Shown here: piece after piece, positions 23,336-31,397 of the stretch
How positions within the stretch are numbered: the first letter of the stretch is position 1
How the letters are laid out: every line of letters begins with the position of its first letter
Assembly: GCA_045651745.1 (NCBI GenBank)
Contig: JAZRSW010000046.1
Coordinates: forward strand, 1 to 42,336
From: UMGS172 sp045651745
GTDB taxonomy: Bacteria > Bacillota > Clostridia > Oscillospirales > Acutalibacteraceae
DNA: 42,336 bases
Direction of reading: 5' to 3'
The notes under the pieces: model-generated
Seen by the model: only the letters and a program-made list of their open reading frames with translations
Told to the model about the DNA's origin: nothing
Databases searched by the model: none
Position numbers and translations under genes: made by a program

Positions 23336-23354
23336 CTCATATTGAGGTTGCTTT

Positions 23355-23717
23355 ATGATAAAGAAAGTTGTTATTGCAGGTAGTAGAGATTATAATAATT
23401 ACGACGAAGCAAAGCAATATATTGATTTTTGCTTGTCAAATATCAGGGATGAGAATAATATTATTATCGTTTCAGGCTGTGCTACTGGTGCTGATACTAT
23501 CGGAGAACGTTATGCTAAAGAAAATGGATTTATAGTCGAAAAATATCCTGCCGATTGGCAGAAATACGGAAAGAGTGCTGGTCCCAGAAGAAATAAAAGT
23601 ATGACTAAAGTTAGCGATTATATTATATGTTTTTGGGACGGAAAAAGCAGAGGCACAAAATCATTAATTAGATACGCTAAAATGTATAATAAACCTATTA
23701 GGATAAAGAAAATATAA
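23355..23717 (+). CDS. SLOG-family (DUF2493/YspA-like) protein
   Basis: A 120-residue single-domain protein with a Rossmann-like SLOG fold: VVIAGSRDYNNY at the N-terminus, IIVSGCATGADTIGERYAK (nucleotide-binding turn) and the AGPRRNKSM motif near residue 75. The family binds nucleotide-derived ligands and includes DprA relatives and TIR- or phage-defence-linked sensors. The exact ligand is unknown. Encoded opposite an HTH regulator with shared operator-like repeats, and closed by its own terminator, so it forms a small two-gene accessory locus. I do not see an effector domain in either protein. Confidence 0.8.
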   Translation: MIKKVVIAGSRDYNNYDEAKQYIDFCLSNIRDENNIIIVSGCATGADTIGERYAKENGFIVEKYPADWQKYGKSAGPRRNKSMTKVSDYIICFWDGKSRGTKSLIRYAKMYNKPIRIKKI

Positions 23718-23745
23718 AACGTTATTAGTATATTATTTGTAAATC

Positions 23746-23778
23746 AAAAGACACTTCCCAATAATGAAAGTGTCTTTT
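23746..23778 (+). terminator. Terminator after the SLOG gene
   Basis: AAAAGACACTT (23746-23756) pairs perfectly with AAGTGTCTTTT (23768-23778). Confidence 0.75.
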
Positions 23779-23825
23779 ATAAATAAATTGAAATGAGTTT
23801 AAAATTTAAATCTGGTTACATTATG

Positions 23826-24398
23826 TCAGCAAAACTTAATACCATTTTCGGTATCCATTGAGGAGATTTTGGCTAAAGACTCAACTCTATAGCCTTTATT
23901 TCTTAACAATTTTCCGCCATCTTGATATGCTTTTTCAATCACTATACCGCAGCCGACAACCTCTGCCCCCGCCTGCTCAACAATATCAATCAAACCTACC
24001 AAAGCATTGCCGGTGGCAAGAAAATCGTCAATTATTAGCACTTTATCTTTTTCGTTCAAATATTGCTTTGATGCAATTACGTCATATACTTTGCCGTGTG
24101 TAAATGACTCGATTTTAGATGAATAAACACCTGCCGAAATATTAGAACTGCGACTTTTTTTAGCAAAAAGCACCGGAACACCGAAATACTGTGCAGTAAG
24201 GCAAGCAACACCGATACCGGAAGCCTCAATGGTCAAAATTTTAGTAATACCGCAATCAGCATAAAGACGTTTAAACTCTTTACCAAGTTCACACAACAGC
24301 ATAACATCAATTTGATGGTTAAGGAAGTTATCAACCTTTAAAATGTTTCCGTCTAAAACGCGACCGTCTTTAACGATTTTTTCCTCAAGCAGTTTCAT
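23826..24398 (-). CDS. xpt: Xanthine phosphoribosyltransferase
   Basis: A 190-residue purine salvage enzyme that makes XMP from xanthine and PRPP. The family sequence is seen in DGRVLDGNILKVDNFLNHQI, LTIEASGIGVACLTAQYFGV and the PRPP-binding loop VLIIDDFLATGNAL. It is the usual length for Xpt. In many Firmicutes xpt is preceded by a purine riboswitch; here the promoter at 24427-24455 leaves only about 20-30 nt before the start, so none fits. AGGAGG precedes the ATG. It is monocistronic. Confidence 0.94.
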   Translation of the reverse strand: MKLLEEKIVKDGRVLDGNILKVDNFLNHQIDVMLLCELGKEFKRLYADCGITKILTIEASGIGVACLTAQYFGVPVLFAKKSRSSNISAGVYSSKIESFTHGKVYDVIASKQYLNEKDKVLIIDDFLATGNALVGLIDIVEQAGAEVVGCGIVIEKAYQDGGKLLRNKGYRVESLAKISSMDTENGIKFC

Positions 24399-24426
24399 AC
24401 CTTAACCTCCTGAAATTTATACAGAT

Positions 24427-24455
24427 ATGATACCGCTTTTTGCAGTTTTTGTCAA
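24427..24455 (-). promoter_or_regulatory. xpt promoter
   Basis: On the minus strand TTGACA (24450-24455), 17 bp, TATCAT (24427-24432). Confidence 0.7.
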
Positions 24456-24492
24456 TATTAAATGTCGATTTTTAGAAGTTTAACGCAAAGAA

Positions 24493-24516
24493 AAGCCACG
24501 GGTTTACCCGTGGCTT
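24493..24516 (-). terminator. Terminator of the sugar-catabolic operon
   Basis: AAGCCACGGG and CCCGTGGCTT (24493-24502, 24507-24516) form a 10-bp stem around a 4-nt loop, followed by TTCTTTG on the minus strand. Confidence 0.75.
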
Positions 24517-24535
24517 AAATTTTAAGAGTTGATAA

Positions 24536-25930
24536 TTATTCGTCTACACCGTCAAAGTGGAGATTCGGAACATACTTACAGAATTCCTTGATTTCCTCAT
24601 TGAAGCCGCCTTCAATTTCGGAAACGTGGTGAATGTAAGGACCTTCAACTAGCTTTCTCTCCCACTTCGGCAAGTTCGGGAATTTAGCCCAAAGATATGT
24701 ACCGAAGGTGTAAGGACCGTTATCACCGTCACACTCGCCGGTGATGATAGAATATTTGCCGTGGTCTTGGTCAATTCGAGCAACTGTGTAGTGACCCTCT
24801 TTAACCTGCATCCAAGTACGCATATTCTTACTTTCAACTGTGCAGCCCTTACGTGCCAATGACGGAGCAAAAGGTCCGCAGTGCCACAAAAGTTCGATGT
24901 TTCTGTCGCTCGGATGTCTTGTAGTGAACTCACCCAAGAACGGAACAGATTTGCCGAACGAAAGGCTCTTTAAGAGAACCTGTGTCATAGCGGCGTGCAT
25001 ATCGCTTTCGCAGGAAATGATGTAACCCATATCAGCCAAAATGCCGTATACAGTACAAGGCATTGCACCAACGAGCAACTGCATTGCAGTCCAGCACTCT
25101 GCAGAAATAGCATCAAGCTTATACTCCTCGAACAATTCCTTATACATAATTACAAACGCCCACATTTTTTCAATGTTAGCCTCGGTATCAGCATCGCAAA
25201 GATAAAGTTCACGAATCTTCTCTGCACCCGCTTTGAGCTCATCCTGACGCTCGTTAAGAATTTTATCAAACTTATCCTTAATAACAGCCAAGTTGATAGG
25301 AGTTACGTGAATATCAAACTCCTCCATCAATTCGCCTTCGTTAAAGATAACTGAATTAAACGGCTTCGGACGAAGACCAACCTGACCGATACGGCAACCG
25401 ACAAAGTTTTTGACAGCACAAGCAACTCTTGCAAAGCGGTCAAAATCTCTCTTTAACATCGGGTCGTCAACGGGGCAATTTTCAACATAGGTGAACGGAA
25501 CGTTCATACGGGTGAGCATACGGCTCATTGCGAAAATACCGCACTGAGAGTCGGTCATACGGCCGCCATCCTCGTAGAAAGTATCGTCCTGAGGACCCCA
25601 AAGAAGTACCGGTTTGCCGTAAAGTTTACCTAAAGCACCTGCAGCCTCCTCATTACCGAAGTTAGCGTTAATGAGGAAAATAGCGTCAACACCGTTTGCT
25701 CTGAAGTGGTCTGCAACCTTTTGAACATCGTCTAAAGACCAAAGAACTTCAACGTCAATAACACCCTTAAGGTCAACAAACTCAATATTTTCGGTAGCAA
25801 AATTCTTTTCGATATAGTCTACCATTCTACGACCGCGTTCCTCGGCAAACTCCCAGTTAAACATACCGGGACGAGGTGTGCAGTCACGTCTTAAAGGAAC
25901 AAGTCCGATTTTAACTTTAAAATCTAACAT
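24536..25930 (-). CDS. L-fucose/L-arabinose isomerase-like protein
   Basis: A 464-residue protein of the L-fucose/L-arabinose isomerase-like group, which typically interconverts aldoses and ketoses with a divalent metal. I recognise the fold from IGLVPLRRDCTPRPG, the VDAIFLINANFGNEEAAG strand-turn and the C-terminal beta region (YTFGTYLWAKFPNLPKW). Family metal ligands (Glu, Asp, His) could correspond to SAECWTAM and FTTRHPSD, which I cannot verify by alignment. It is cytosolic and the last gene of the operon, 4 nt behind the PfkB kinase, so the two may work as isomerase then kinase. The substrate is unknown. Confidence 0.75.
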   Translation of the reverse strand: MLDFKVKIGLVPLRRDCTPRPGMFNWEFAEERGRRMVDYIEKNFATENIEFVDLKGVIDVEVLWSLDDVQKVADHFRANGVDAIFLINANFGNEEAAGALGKLYGKPVLLWGPQDDTFYEDGGRMTDSQCGIFAMSRMLTRMNVPFTYVENCPVDDPMLKRDFDRFARVACAVKNFVGCRIGQVGLRPKPFNSVIFNEGELMEEFDIHVTPINLAVIKDKFDKILNERQDELKAGAEKIRELYLCDADTEANIEKMWAFVIMYKELFEEYKLDAISAECWTAMQLLVGAMPCTVYGILADMGYIISCESDMHAAMTQVLLKSLSFGKSVPFLGEFTTRHPSDRNIELLWHCGPFAPSLARKGCTVESKNMRTWMQVKEGHYTVARIDQDHGKYSIITGECDGDNGPYTFGTYLWAKFPNLPKWERKLVEGPYIHHVSEIEGGFNEEIKEFCKYVPNLHFDGVDE

Positions 25931-25934
25931 AACA

Positions 25935-26930
25935 TTATCCTTTCAGACCGTGTTTATAAGTTGCAACACGGTCATTTATTTTATCATAATCGATAACGCC
26001 GGTTTCTAAATACTTGGTCAAGGTTTCAAGGTCAGGAATACCTGCACGTCCGCCAAGCTGTGTGCATTTAATTGATGAAACGCCGGTTGCAAACTTTGCA
26101 GCTTCAACAACGTCCATACCTTTTAAATATGCTACATCAAAAGCACCGTGGAAAACGTCACCCGCACCGGTAGTATCTACAACCGGAACGTCCATAGCAG
26201 GTACGCTGAAGGTCTTATCCTCGTAAACACCCTTACTTCCGTCAGGACCAAAGGTGAAAATTACGATTTTGATACCCTTATTCTGCAAGTAACGCATAAC
26301 CTCAAACTTTTCGTCATCGGTCATTTCCTTGGAAGGCTTTTTGCCGAGTTCAGCACACAAACCGTCAAAGAAATATTCAGAACCAATAAGGATATCATAA
26401 ATATCATAATGGTCATAAATATACGGTTGATAATATGCGGCGTCAACACTGACAAGACCGCCTGCCTCATGCATCATATCGGCAGCCTTACGGATAGCCT
26501 CGTTAACGGCGCCAACATGCATCATTCTTGCAGACTGGATAAATTCCTTATCCAAATCGGAAATCTGTACTTCCCTGCACTCACCGGGACGGCTAATCAA
26601 AGATTTACTCTTTGTGCTACGTTCGGTAATGCACATACAGAAGTTACTGCGTTTACCCTCGTCAACGATTAAGTGAGAGGTATCAACATGGTTAAACTCA
26701 AAATCGGCCTTTATAAGATTACCGAAAACGTCACCACCGATAACACCCAAGAATGATGTTTTTGCACCAAGGTTACCTGCGGCACAAAGTGCGGTAGCAA
26801 CCCAACCGCCACCCTGGAATGAGCAGTCATACATTCTGCTGCTGACAACGTCACGCGGTAAAGCCTCAAGCTCAACTACCAAGTCCTGACCCGGATTGGC
26901 AATACCGATTAAATCATATTTTTTCTCCAT
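25935..26930 (-). CDS. PfkB-family carbohydrate kinase
   Basis: A 331-residue ribokinase-type sugar or sugar-acid kinase. The N-terminal GGGWVATALCAAGNLGAKTS stands at the substrate-binding glycine motif, and VDTTGAGDVFHGAFDVAYL is the C-terminal signature with the catalytic Asp of DTTGAGD. Members phosphorylate ribose, fructose, 2-keto-3-deoxygluconate, tagatose-6-phosphate and others. In this operon, with a KDPG-type aldolase and a class II aldolase, a ketose or 2-keto-3-deoxy acid is the most likely acceptor (inference). It lies between the isomerase-like and aldehyde dehydrogenase genes. Confidence 0.88.
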   Translation of the reverse strand: MEKKYDLIGIANPGQDLVVELEALPRDVVSSRMYDCSFQGGGWVATALCAAGNLGAKTSFLGVIGGDVFGNLIKADFEFNHVDTSHLIVDEGKRSNFCMCITERSTKSKSLISRPGECREVQISDLDKEFIQSARMMHVGAVNEAIRKAADMMHEAGGLVSVDAAYYQPYIYDHYDIYDILIGSEYFFDGLCAELGKKPSKEMTDDEKFEVMRYLQNKGIKIVIFTFGPDGSKGVYEDKTFSVPAMDVPVVDTTGAGDVFHGAFDVAYLKGMDVVEAAKFATGVSSIKCTQLGGRAGIPDLETLTKYLETGVIDYDKINDRVATYKHGLKG

Positions 26931-26962
26931 AATATCTCCTTAAATAAGAGCATTATATCCTC

Positions 26963-28384
26963 TTACGGATTGATTGAAATGAGTTTCAAATCATAATACT
27001 CTTCCATCGACCACTTGGACTTATCGCAACCGATACCCGACTGCTTATGTCCTGCGTGAGGAGTAAACTCACTACCTGCTGCGCCGTTAACGAAGATTTC
27101 ACCGGCATCAACATAAGTGAGGAATTTGCTCATTTCCTGAGAATTGTGACCAAAGAAGTATGCAGACAAACCGAAAATGGTGTTATTAGACTTCTCAATA
27201 GCCTCGTCCAAAGTCTTGAACGGCTGTACAGGGATAATAGGTCCAAAGATTTCTTCGGTAGATACACGCATATCGTCAGTAACGTCTCTTAAGAATGCAG
27301 GAGTAATAAAGCTACCCTTCTTAAACTCCTCAGGTACAGTACCACCCATAACGAGTTTAGCACCGCTCTTTACAGCGTCATCAATAAGGTCTAACATTCT
27401 GTCTCTTGCCTGCATATTAATAACAGGACCCATTACATAACCTTCATCCTTGCCGTAGCCAAGTTTAACCTTGGAAAGCTCTGCGGCAATCTTTTCACAC
27501 ATTACTTCGTAAATGCTCTCGTGGATGTAAATTCTGTTATAGTTTACGCAAGTCTGACCTGCGAAACCAACCTTCTTGAATACGATATTGGCTGCAGTTG
27601 CATCTAAATCAGCATCCGGCATAACAACAACCGGTGCATTACCGCCGAGTTCAAGAGAGTAACGCTTCATAGAGGTAGCGCTCTGCTGTAAAATCTTAAG
27701 ACCGGTTTCATAAGAACCGATGCAAGAAATCATACGGGGAATATCACTCTTATTAAGAATTTCTGCAACCTCACTTGAAGGACCTGCAAGAATATTTAAA
27801 ACACCCTCAGGCAAGCCAACCTTTTCAGCAATAACGCCGAGGTAAAGGGTTGCAAGCGGAGTTTCACTCGAAGGCTTAATGATGCAGGTACAACCCGATG
27901 CCAAAGCGGGAGCTAACTTAATACTTGCATTACCCAAAGGATAGTTCCATGCCAAGTGACCTACGGTTACACCGATAGGCTCACGAACAACAACGTGATA
28001 AACTTCGGCGGCAGGAGTCGGTAAAATAGCACCTTCAATTCTCTTTGCCTCTTCAGGATAATATTGAAGGCTGGTGAGCAACCAGTTAACGTCACCTAAA
28101 GCGGCATCGTAAGGTCTGCCCGATTCCTTCATAATTAAATCTACTAAAGTATCAAACTCTTCAACACAACCTGCTCTGAATTTTGCAATCCATTCGCAAC
28201 GCTTGCCAACCGGTACTTTAGACCAGGTTTTGAAAGCCTTTGCGGCAGCCTGTAATGCTTCTTCGGTCTGTTCGGTATTAGCACAGCCAACGGTATCGAT
28301 AACCTCGCTTGTAGCGGGGTCGATAACTTCCATAACTCTGCCTTTACCGTCAACTAACTTACCGTTAATATACTGTTTAAACAT
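26963..28384 (-). CDS. NAD(P)-dependent aldehyde dehydrogenase
   Basis: A 473-residue ALDH-superfamily enzyme. The N-terminal domain begins YINGKLVDGKGRVMEVIDPA. The catalytic parts are LELGGNAPVVV (general base Glu) and GFAGQTCVNYNRIY (nucleophile Cys, about residue 280), then EEIFGPIIPV. It resembles lactaldehyde/succinate-semialdehyde dehydrogenases. In this operon the likely role is oxidising the aldehyde released by the aldolase, for instance glyceraldehyde to glycerate or lactaldehyde to lactate (inference). Element B fills the gap between it and the enolase-like gene upstream. GGAGG precedes the ATG. Confidence 0.92.
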   Translation of the reverse strand: MFKQYINGKLVDGKGRVMEVIDPATSEVIDTVGCANTEQTEEALQAAAKAFKTWSKVPVGKRCEWIAKFRAGCVEEFDTLVDLIMKESGRPYDAALGDVNWLLTSLQYYPEEAKRIEGAILPTPAAEVYHVVVREPIGVTVGHLAWNYPLGNASIKLAPALASGCTCIIKPSSETPLATLYLGVIAEKVGLPEGVLNILAGPSSEVAEILNKSDIPRMISCIGSYETGLKILQQSATSMKRYSLELGGNAPVVVMPDADLDATAANIVFKKVGFAGQTCVNYNRIYIHESIYEVMCEKIAAELSKVKLGYGKDEGYVMGPVINMQARDRMLDLIDDAVKSGAKLVMGGTVPEEFKKGSFITPAFLRDVTDDMRVSTEEIFGPIIPVQPFKTLDEAIEKSNNTIFGLSAYFFGHNSQEMSKFLTYVDAGEIFVNGAAGSEFTPHAGHKQSGIGCDKSKWSMEEYYDLKLISINP

Positions 28385-28407
28385 AAAGGTTTATCCTCCG
28401 TTAAAAA

Positions 28408-28612
28408 TTATAATGATTGTAGTTAGTTGAAACGCTCTAAAAGCGTTTCAACAAGCCACTTATTAAGTGGCTTTTGCAAAATTAAATTATAATATTTAAT
28501 TTTGCACGACATTCATTTCAATGGAAAAGGACAAATTTTATCGAAATTTTGTCGCAAAATCAAAGATTTTGTGGCGAAACAGGATTGTTTCGCCTCACCT
28601 GTTTCATTATAA
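28408..28612 (-). repeat. Double-cloverleaf hairpin element, copy B
   Basis: A 205-bp element bounded by perfect inverted ends TTATAATG (28408-28415) and CATTATAA (28605-28612). It has the same hairpin order as copy A when read on the minus strand: H1 28573-28581/28586-28594, H2 28555-28561/28565-28571, H3 28530-28538/28544-28553 (one bulge), H4 28475-28487/28494-28506, H5 28453-28461/28465-28473, H6 28426-28436/28442-28452. A left closing stem is 28598-28608 with 28520-28530 (9 of 11 pairs). The sequences of most stems differ from copy A yet remain paired. It is transcribed within the operon, and its right end contains the stop codon of the enolase-like gene. Confidence 0.8.
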
Positions 28613-29908
28613 CTTACCGTCTGCTCTCTGCTGGTTCTTGAAGCCCTTAAGACCTCTTGCGCCGATAAATTTAGCAGCAGCACCGAGTTCTTCTTCGATT
28701 TCCAAGAAACGGTTACCGCGGTCACCGATAGCACTCTCACGGATAGAGCCTGCATTGATACCAACTGCATAGTCAGCAATATCTGCGCCTTCACCGCGGC
28801 TATCAGACGGCATTACAGAGTAACCGAACTTGTAAGCATACTGAATCATCTCTAATGCTTCAGAAATGGTACCAATCTGGTTAACTTTAAGAAGAATAGA
28901 GTTAGCAGCACCCTTAGAAATACCGTGAGCAACACGCTTCGGGTTAGTGGTAAACAAGTCATCGCCGACAATCTGAATACCACATTCCTTGGTCAATGCT
29001 GCAGTAGTATCGTAGTCGTCCTCATTGAACGGGTCTTCGATAATAACGAACGGATAATCGTTAATAATCTGCATATAGAAGTCGTAAAGTTCTTCTTTGG
29101 TCTTAGGAGTGCTGTCGAAAAGACCATAGTACTTGCCGTCTTCCTTATTGTGGTAAGTATCGGTAGCAACGTCCATCTGAAAACCGATTTTGCCTTCAAA
29201 ACCTGCTTCATTGATGGTTTTGCACATATCTTCCCAAATTTCACGGTCACACTTGTACTGACCTTCCGGAACGATAACGAAATCTCTGATATTGGGGCTA
29301 CCGCCAAACTTTTTAGCCATTTTTTCAGCCCAACGGGTATGAACTTCCCAGCAAGCATAAGATGCTTCGGAGAACTTATCAAAACCGAAAGCCATAATAG
29401 ACATGGTGGGTTTGCCGCCCGGAGTAGTAATACCACCGCCGTAACGCATATGACCTGCTACCATAGCAGCACCCGGAACGGGCAAATACATAGCACCTGC
29501 ACCACCGATATGACGGTAAAGCGGAATACCCAAAGCCTTAGCACCAGCCTTTAATGCTGCAGCAGAAACCGCGGCAACAGCGTTACCGCCAAGGTTCAAC
29601 TTTGCATCGGGCATAATGTTAAGCATTGCATTATCAATTTCTGCCTGATTTGCGGCGTCTAAACCGATAAGTTTAGGAGCAATAATATTGTGAATATTAT
29701 CAACTGCTCTCTGAACACCGCGACCACCGAACATTTTACCGCCGTCATAGGTAAAGTCTACCTCGTGAGTACCCATAGAGATACCTGCGGTACACATACC
29801 TCTGCCAACTGCACCATTTTCGGTTGTAACAACAGCCTCTACACCCGGCTTACCGCGGTTGGTGTAAACCTGTCTTGCTGTGATTGATTTAATCAAAGTA
29901 CCTGACAT
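28607..29908 (-). CDS. Enolase-superfamily protein with altered active site
   Basis: A 433-residue protein that is enolase along its length. Many landmarks stay: metal ligands in FQMDVATDTY (Asp), IIEDPFNEDD (Glu) and VGDDLFTTN (Asp), the Lys of LLKVNQIGT and the Glu of IVPEGQY. However, three active-site positions differ by inspection: the QEFM Glu is replaced (KPTMSIM), the SHRSGE His becomes Asp (PSDSRGEG) and the Lys of GQIKTGA becomes Arg (AGSIRESA). The SGASTG loop reads TAGISMG. It is thus unlikely to be the housekeeping enolase. It probably dehydrates or epimerises another carboxylated substrate, such as a sugar acid, in this operon (inference). Its stop codon lies in element B. Confidence 0.8.
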   Translation of the reverse strand: MSGTLIKSITARQVYTNRGKPGVEAVVTTENGAVGRGMCTAGISMGTHEVDFTYDGGKMFGGRGVQRAVDNIHNIIAPKLIGLDAANQAEIDNAMLNIMPDAKLNLGGNAVAAVSAAALKAGAKALGIPLYRHIGGAGAMYLPVPGAAMVAGHMRYGGGITTPGGKPTMSIMAFGFDKFSEASYACWEVHTRWAEKMAKKFGGSPNIRDFVIVPEGQYKCDREIWEDMCKTINEAGFEGKIGFQMDVATDTYHNKEDGKYYGLFDSTPKTKEELYDFYMQIINDYPFVIIEDPFNEDDYDTTAALTKECGIQIVGDDLFTTNPKRVAHGISKGAANSILLKVNQIGTISEALEMIQYAYKFGYSVMPSDSRGEGADIADYAVGINAGSIRESAIGDRGNRFLEIEEELGAAAKFIGARGLKGFKNQQRADGKL

Positions 29909-29927
29909 GTTTCAATCTCCTTAAAAA

Positions 29928-31391
29928 TTATTCCATAATTAAAATTATACGTAAATCCAATGCTGAAACGTTGTTTTCAACATCGACACCGCAATTTAAC
30001 TTCCAAAGTGGCTCACTCGTTCCGTGTGTTTTTAATGCATCCCAGAAGTCAACGCCTTTTTGTTTTGCTTCGGCAACAGTATAACCGTCAACAATAGCAC
30101 CGCCCAAGCATTCGGGCGCACCTGGGAACTTAAATCCACCCGGACCGTCGGTGCCGTCGGTATCAACTGCACCAACAACGATTTTTTCACTACCCGCGAT
30201 AGTAATGGCAGCACCGATACAATACTCCTGATTACGTCCACCGACACCGCACTCTTTACCAACGGTAACGAGGTTTTCGCCGGATGACATCAATACAATC
30301 GGAGCTTTAAACGGTTCAGCCATACGTTCGGCTGTTAAAGCCATTGCGCCGTCAACATAACCTGCTTCACGGGCTTCTGCACACTGATATTCCGAAAGCA
30401 TTTTACATTCAAAGCCTAATTCTTTTGCTCTTTTTCTTACTGCGGGATACACTGTGGAATCCTTAAAAATAAGACCAAAGAATCTTGCGCCGATTTTTTC
30501 ATGCTCTTCAATTCCCATATTTTCAGTTTCGGCTGTGCCTGCCAACAGATGATTCTTAATGGAATCGGGGGTTAAATCCCAAGCATCCCACTTTTTAAGA
30601 ATCTCCAAACAGTCGGCATAGGTTGAGCCGGTCGAAACTGTAGGGAAAAATGTATTGATTTCAAGCATTTCAAAATAGGTCATTCTTGTAACGGGAGTAC
30701 CCATTTTAGAGGGGTCTGCCGTTACCATATTAACAACCGTTGCCGGTTGCATAAGTCTTAAAATTCTGCCACCTTTAAAGCGGTCGATATGCGTACGAAT
30801 GGGGTTCAAATCACTTGTAGGTACACCCTTTTCAATCTGCATCATATGGGTAAACTTAGACATTTCGTCCATAGTTATATCCCCTGCAGGATATGTAAAG
30901 AGCGAGCCACAACCGCTACCGAAAATGGTGAAAACGAGGTCGCGCTCGGTCAGATTGCTGACCATATCTTCAATGATTTTACAACCGTCAATACAGCACT
31001 GGTCGGGTACGGGATGACCGGCTAATGTAACGCCGATTTTCTTGCAGGTGATTTCCTCGCCGTGCTTGGCAATTACGTGACCTGCAGTCAAAATATCACC
31101 CAAAACCTCTTCCATAGCTATAGCCGCACGCTGAACGCCTTTAGCGGCACCGATAACAAATACTCGGTCATAATCCTTAAGTTCGAAGGTGACGGGACCT
31201 TTATGAGGGTCCTCCTTCATCTCAAAACCGTCGGTATGAAGAATAATTTTGTCATCAGTAACTTCAATCAGCTCTTTAACACGAACATAAGGGTCAAGCG
31301 CGTCGAGACCTGCATCAAGCAGGTCTGCGACGATTTTTCTACCCTCAATATTACCGTGACTAGAGAGCATTTCTTTGTTTTTAACTCTCAT
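29928..31391 (-). CDS. Glycerate kinase-like protein (GckA/TtuD type, MOFRL domain)
   Basis: A 487-residue protein of the DUF4147/MOFRL family, to which type II glycerate kinases that form 2-phosphoglycerate belong. The N-terminal part has VFVIGAAKGVQRAAIAM and a VTLAGHPVPDQ segment, and FTIFGSGCGSLFTYPAGD. The MOFRL domain follows with LMSSGENLVTVGKECGVGGR, NQEYCIGAA and VDTDGTDGPGG. The ATG at 31391 lies 6 nt behind the reductase gene; TTG 31397 is an alternative start. In this operon it would phosphorylate glycerate from the aldehyde dehydrogenase step. Confidence 0.85.
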   Translation of the reverse strand: MRVKNKEMLSSHGNIEGRKIVADLLDAGLDALDPYVRVKELIEVTDDKIILHTDGFEMKEDPHKGPVTFELKDYDRVFVIGAAKGVQRAAIAMEEVLGDILTAGHVIAKHGEEITCKKIGVTLAGHPVPDQCCIDGCKIIEDMVSNLTERDLVFTIFGSGCGSLFTYPAGDITMDEMSKFTHMMQIEKGVPTSDLNPIRTHIDRFKGGRILRLMQPATVVNMVTADPSKMGTPVTRMTYFEMLEINTFFPTVSTGSTYADCLEILKKWDAWDLTPDSIKNHLLAGTAETENMGIEEHEKIGARFFGLIFKDSTVYPAVRKRAKELGFECKMLSEYQCAEAREAGYVDGAMALTAERMAEPFKAPIVLMSSGENLVTVGKECGVGGRNQEYCIGAAITIAGSEKIVVGAVDTDGTDGPGGFKFPGAPECLGGAIVDGYTVAEAKQKGVDFWDALKTHGTSEPLWKLNCGVDVENNVSALDLRIILIME

Positions 31392-31397
31392 AAGCAA

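Noticed and set aside
24399..24460. Purine riboswitch upstream of xpt
   Set aside because: The promoter lies too close to the start codon; only about 20-30 nt of leader remain.
28925..29554. 209-residue plus-strand ORF inside the enolase-like gene
   Set aside because: Shadow of the enolase-like gene; composition is unlike a protein and there is no promoter.
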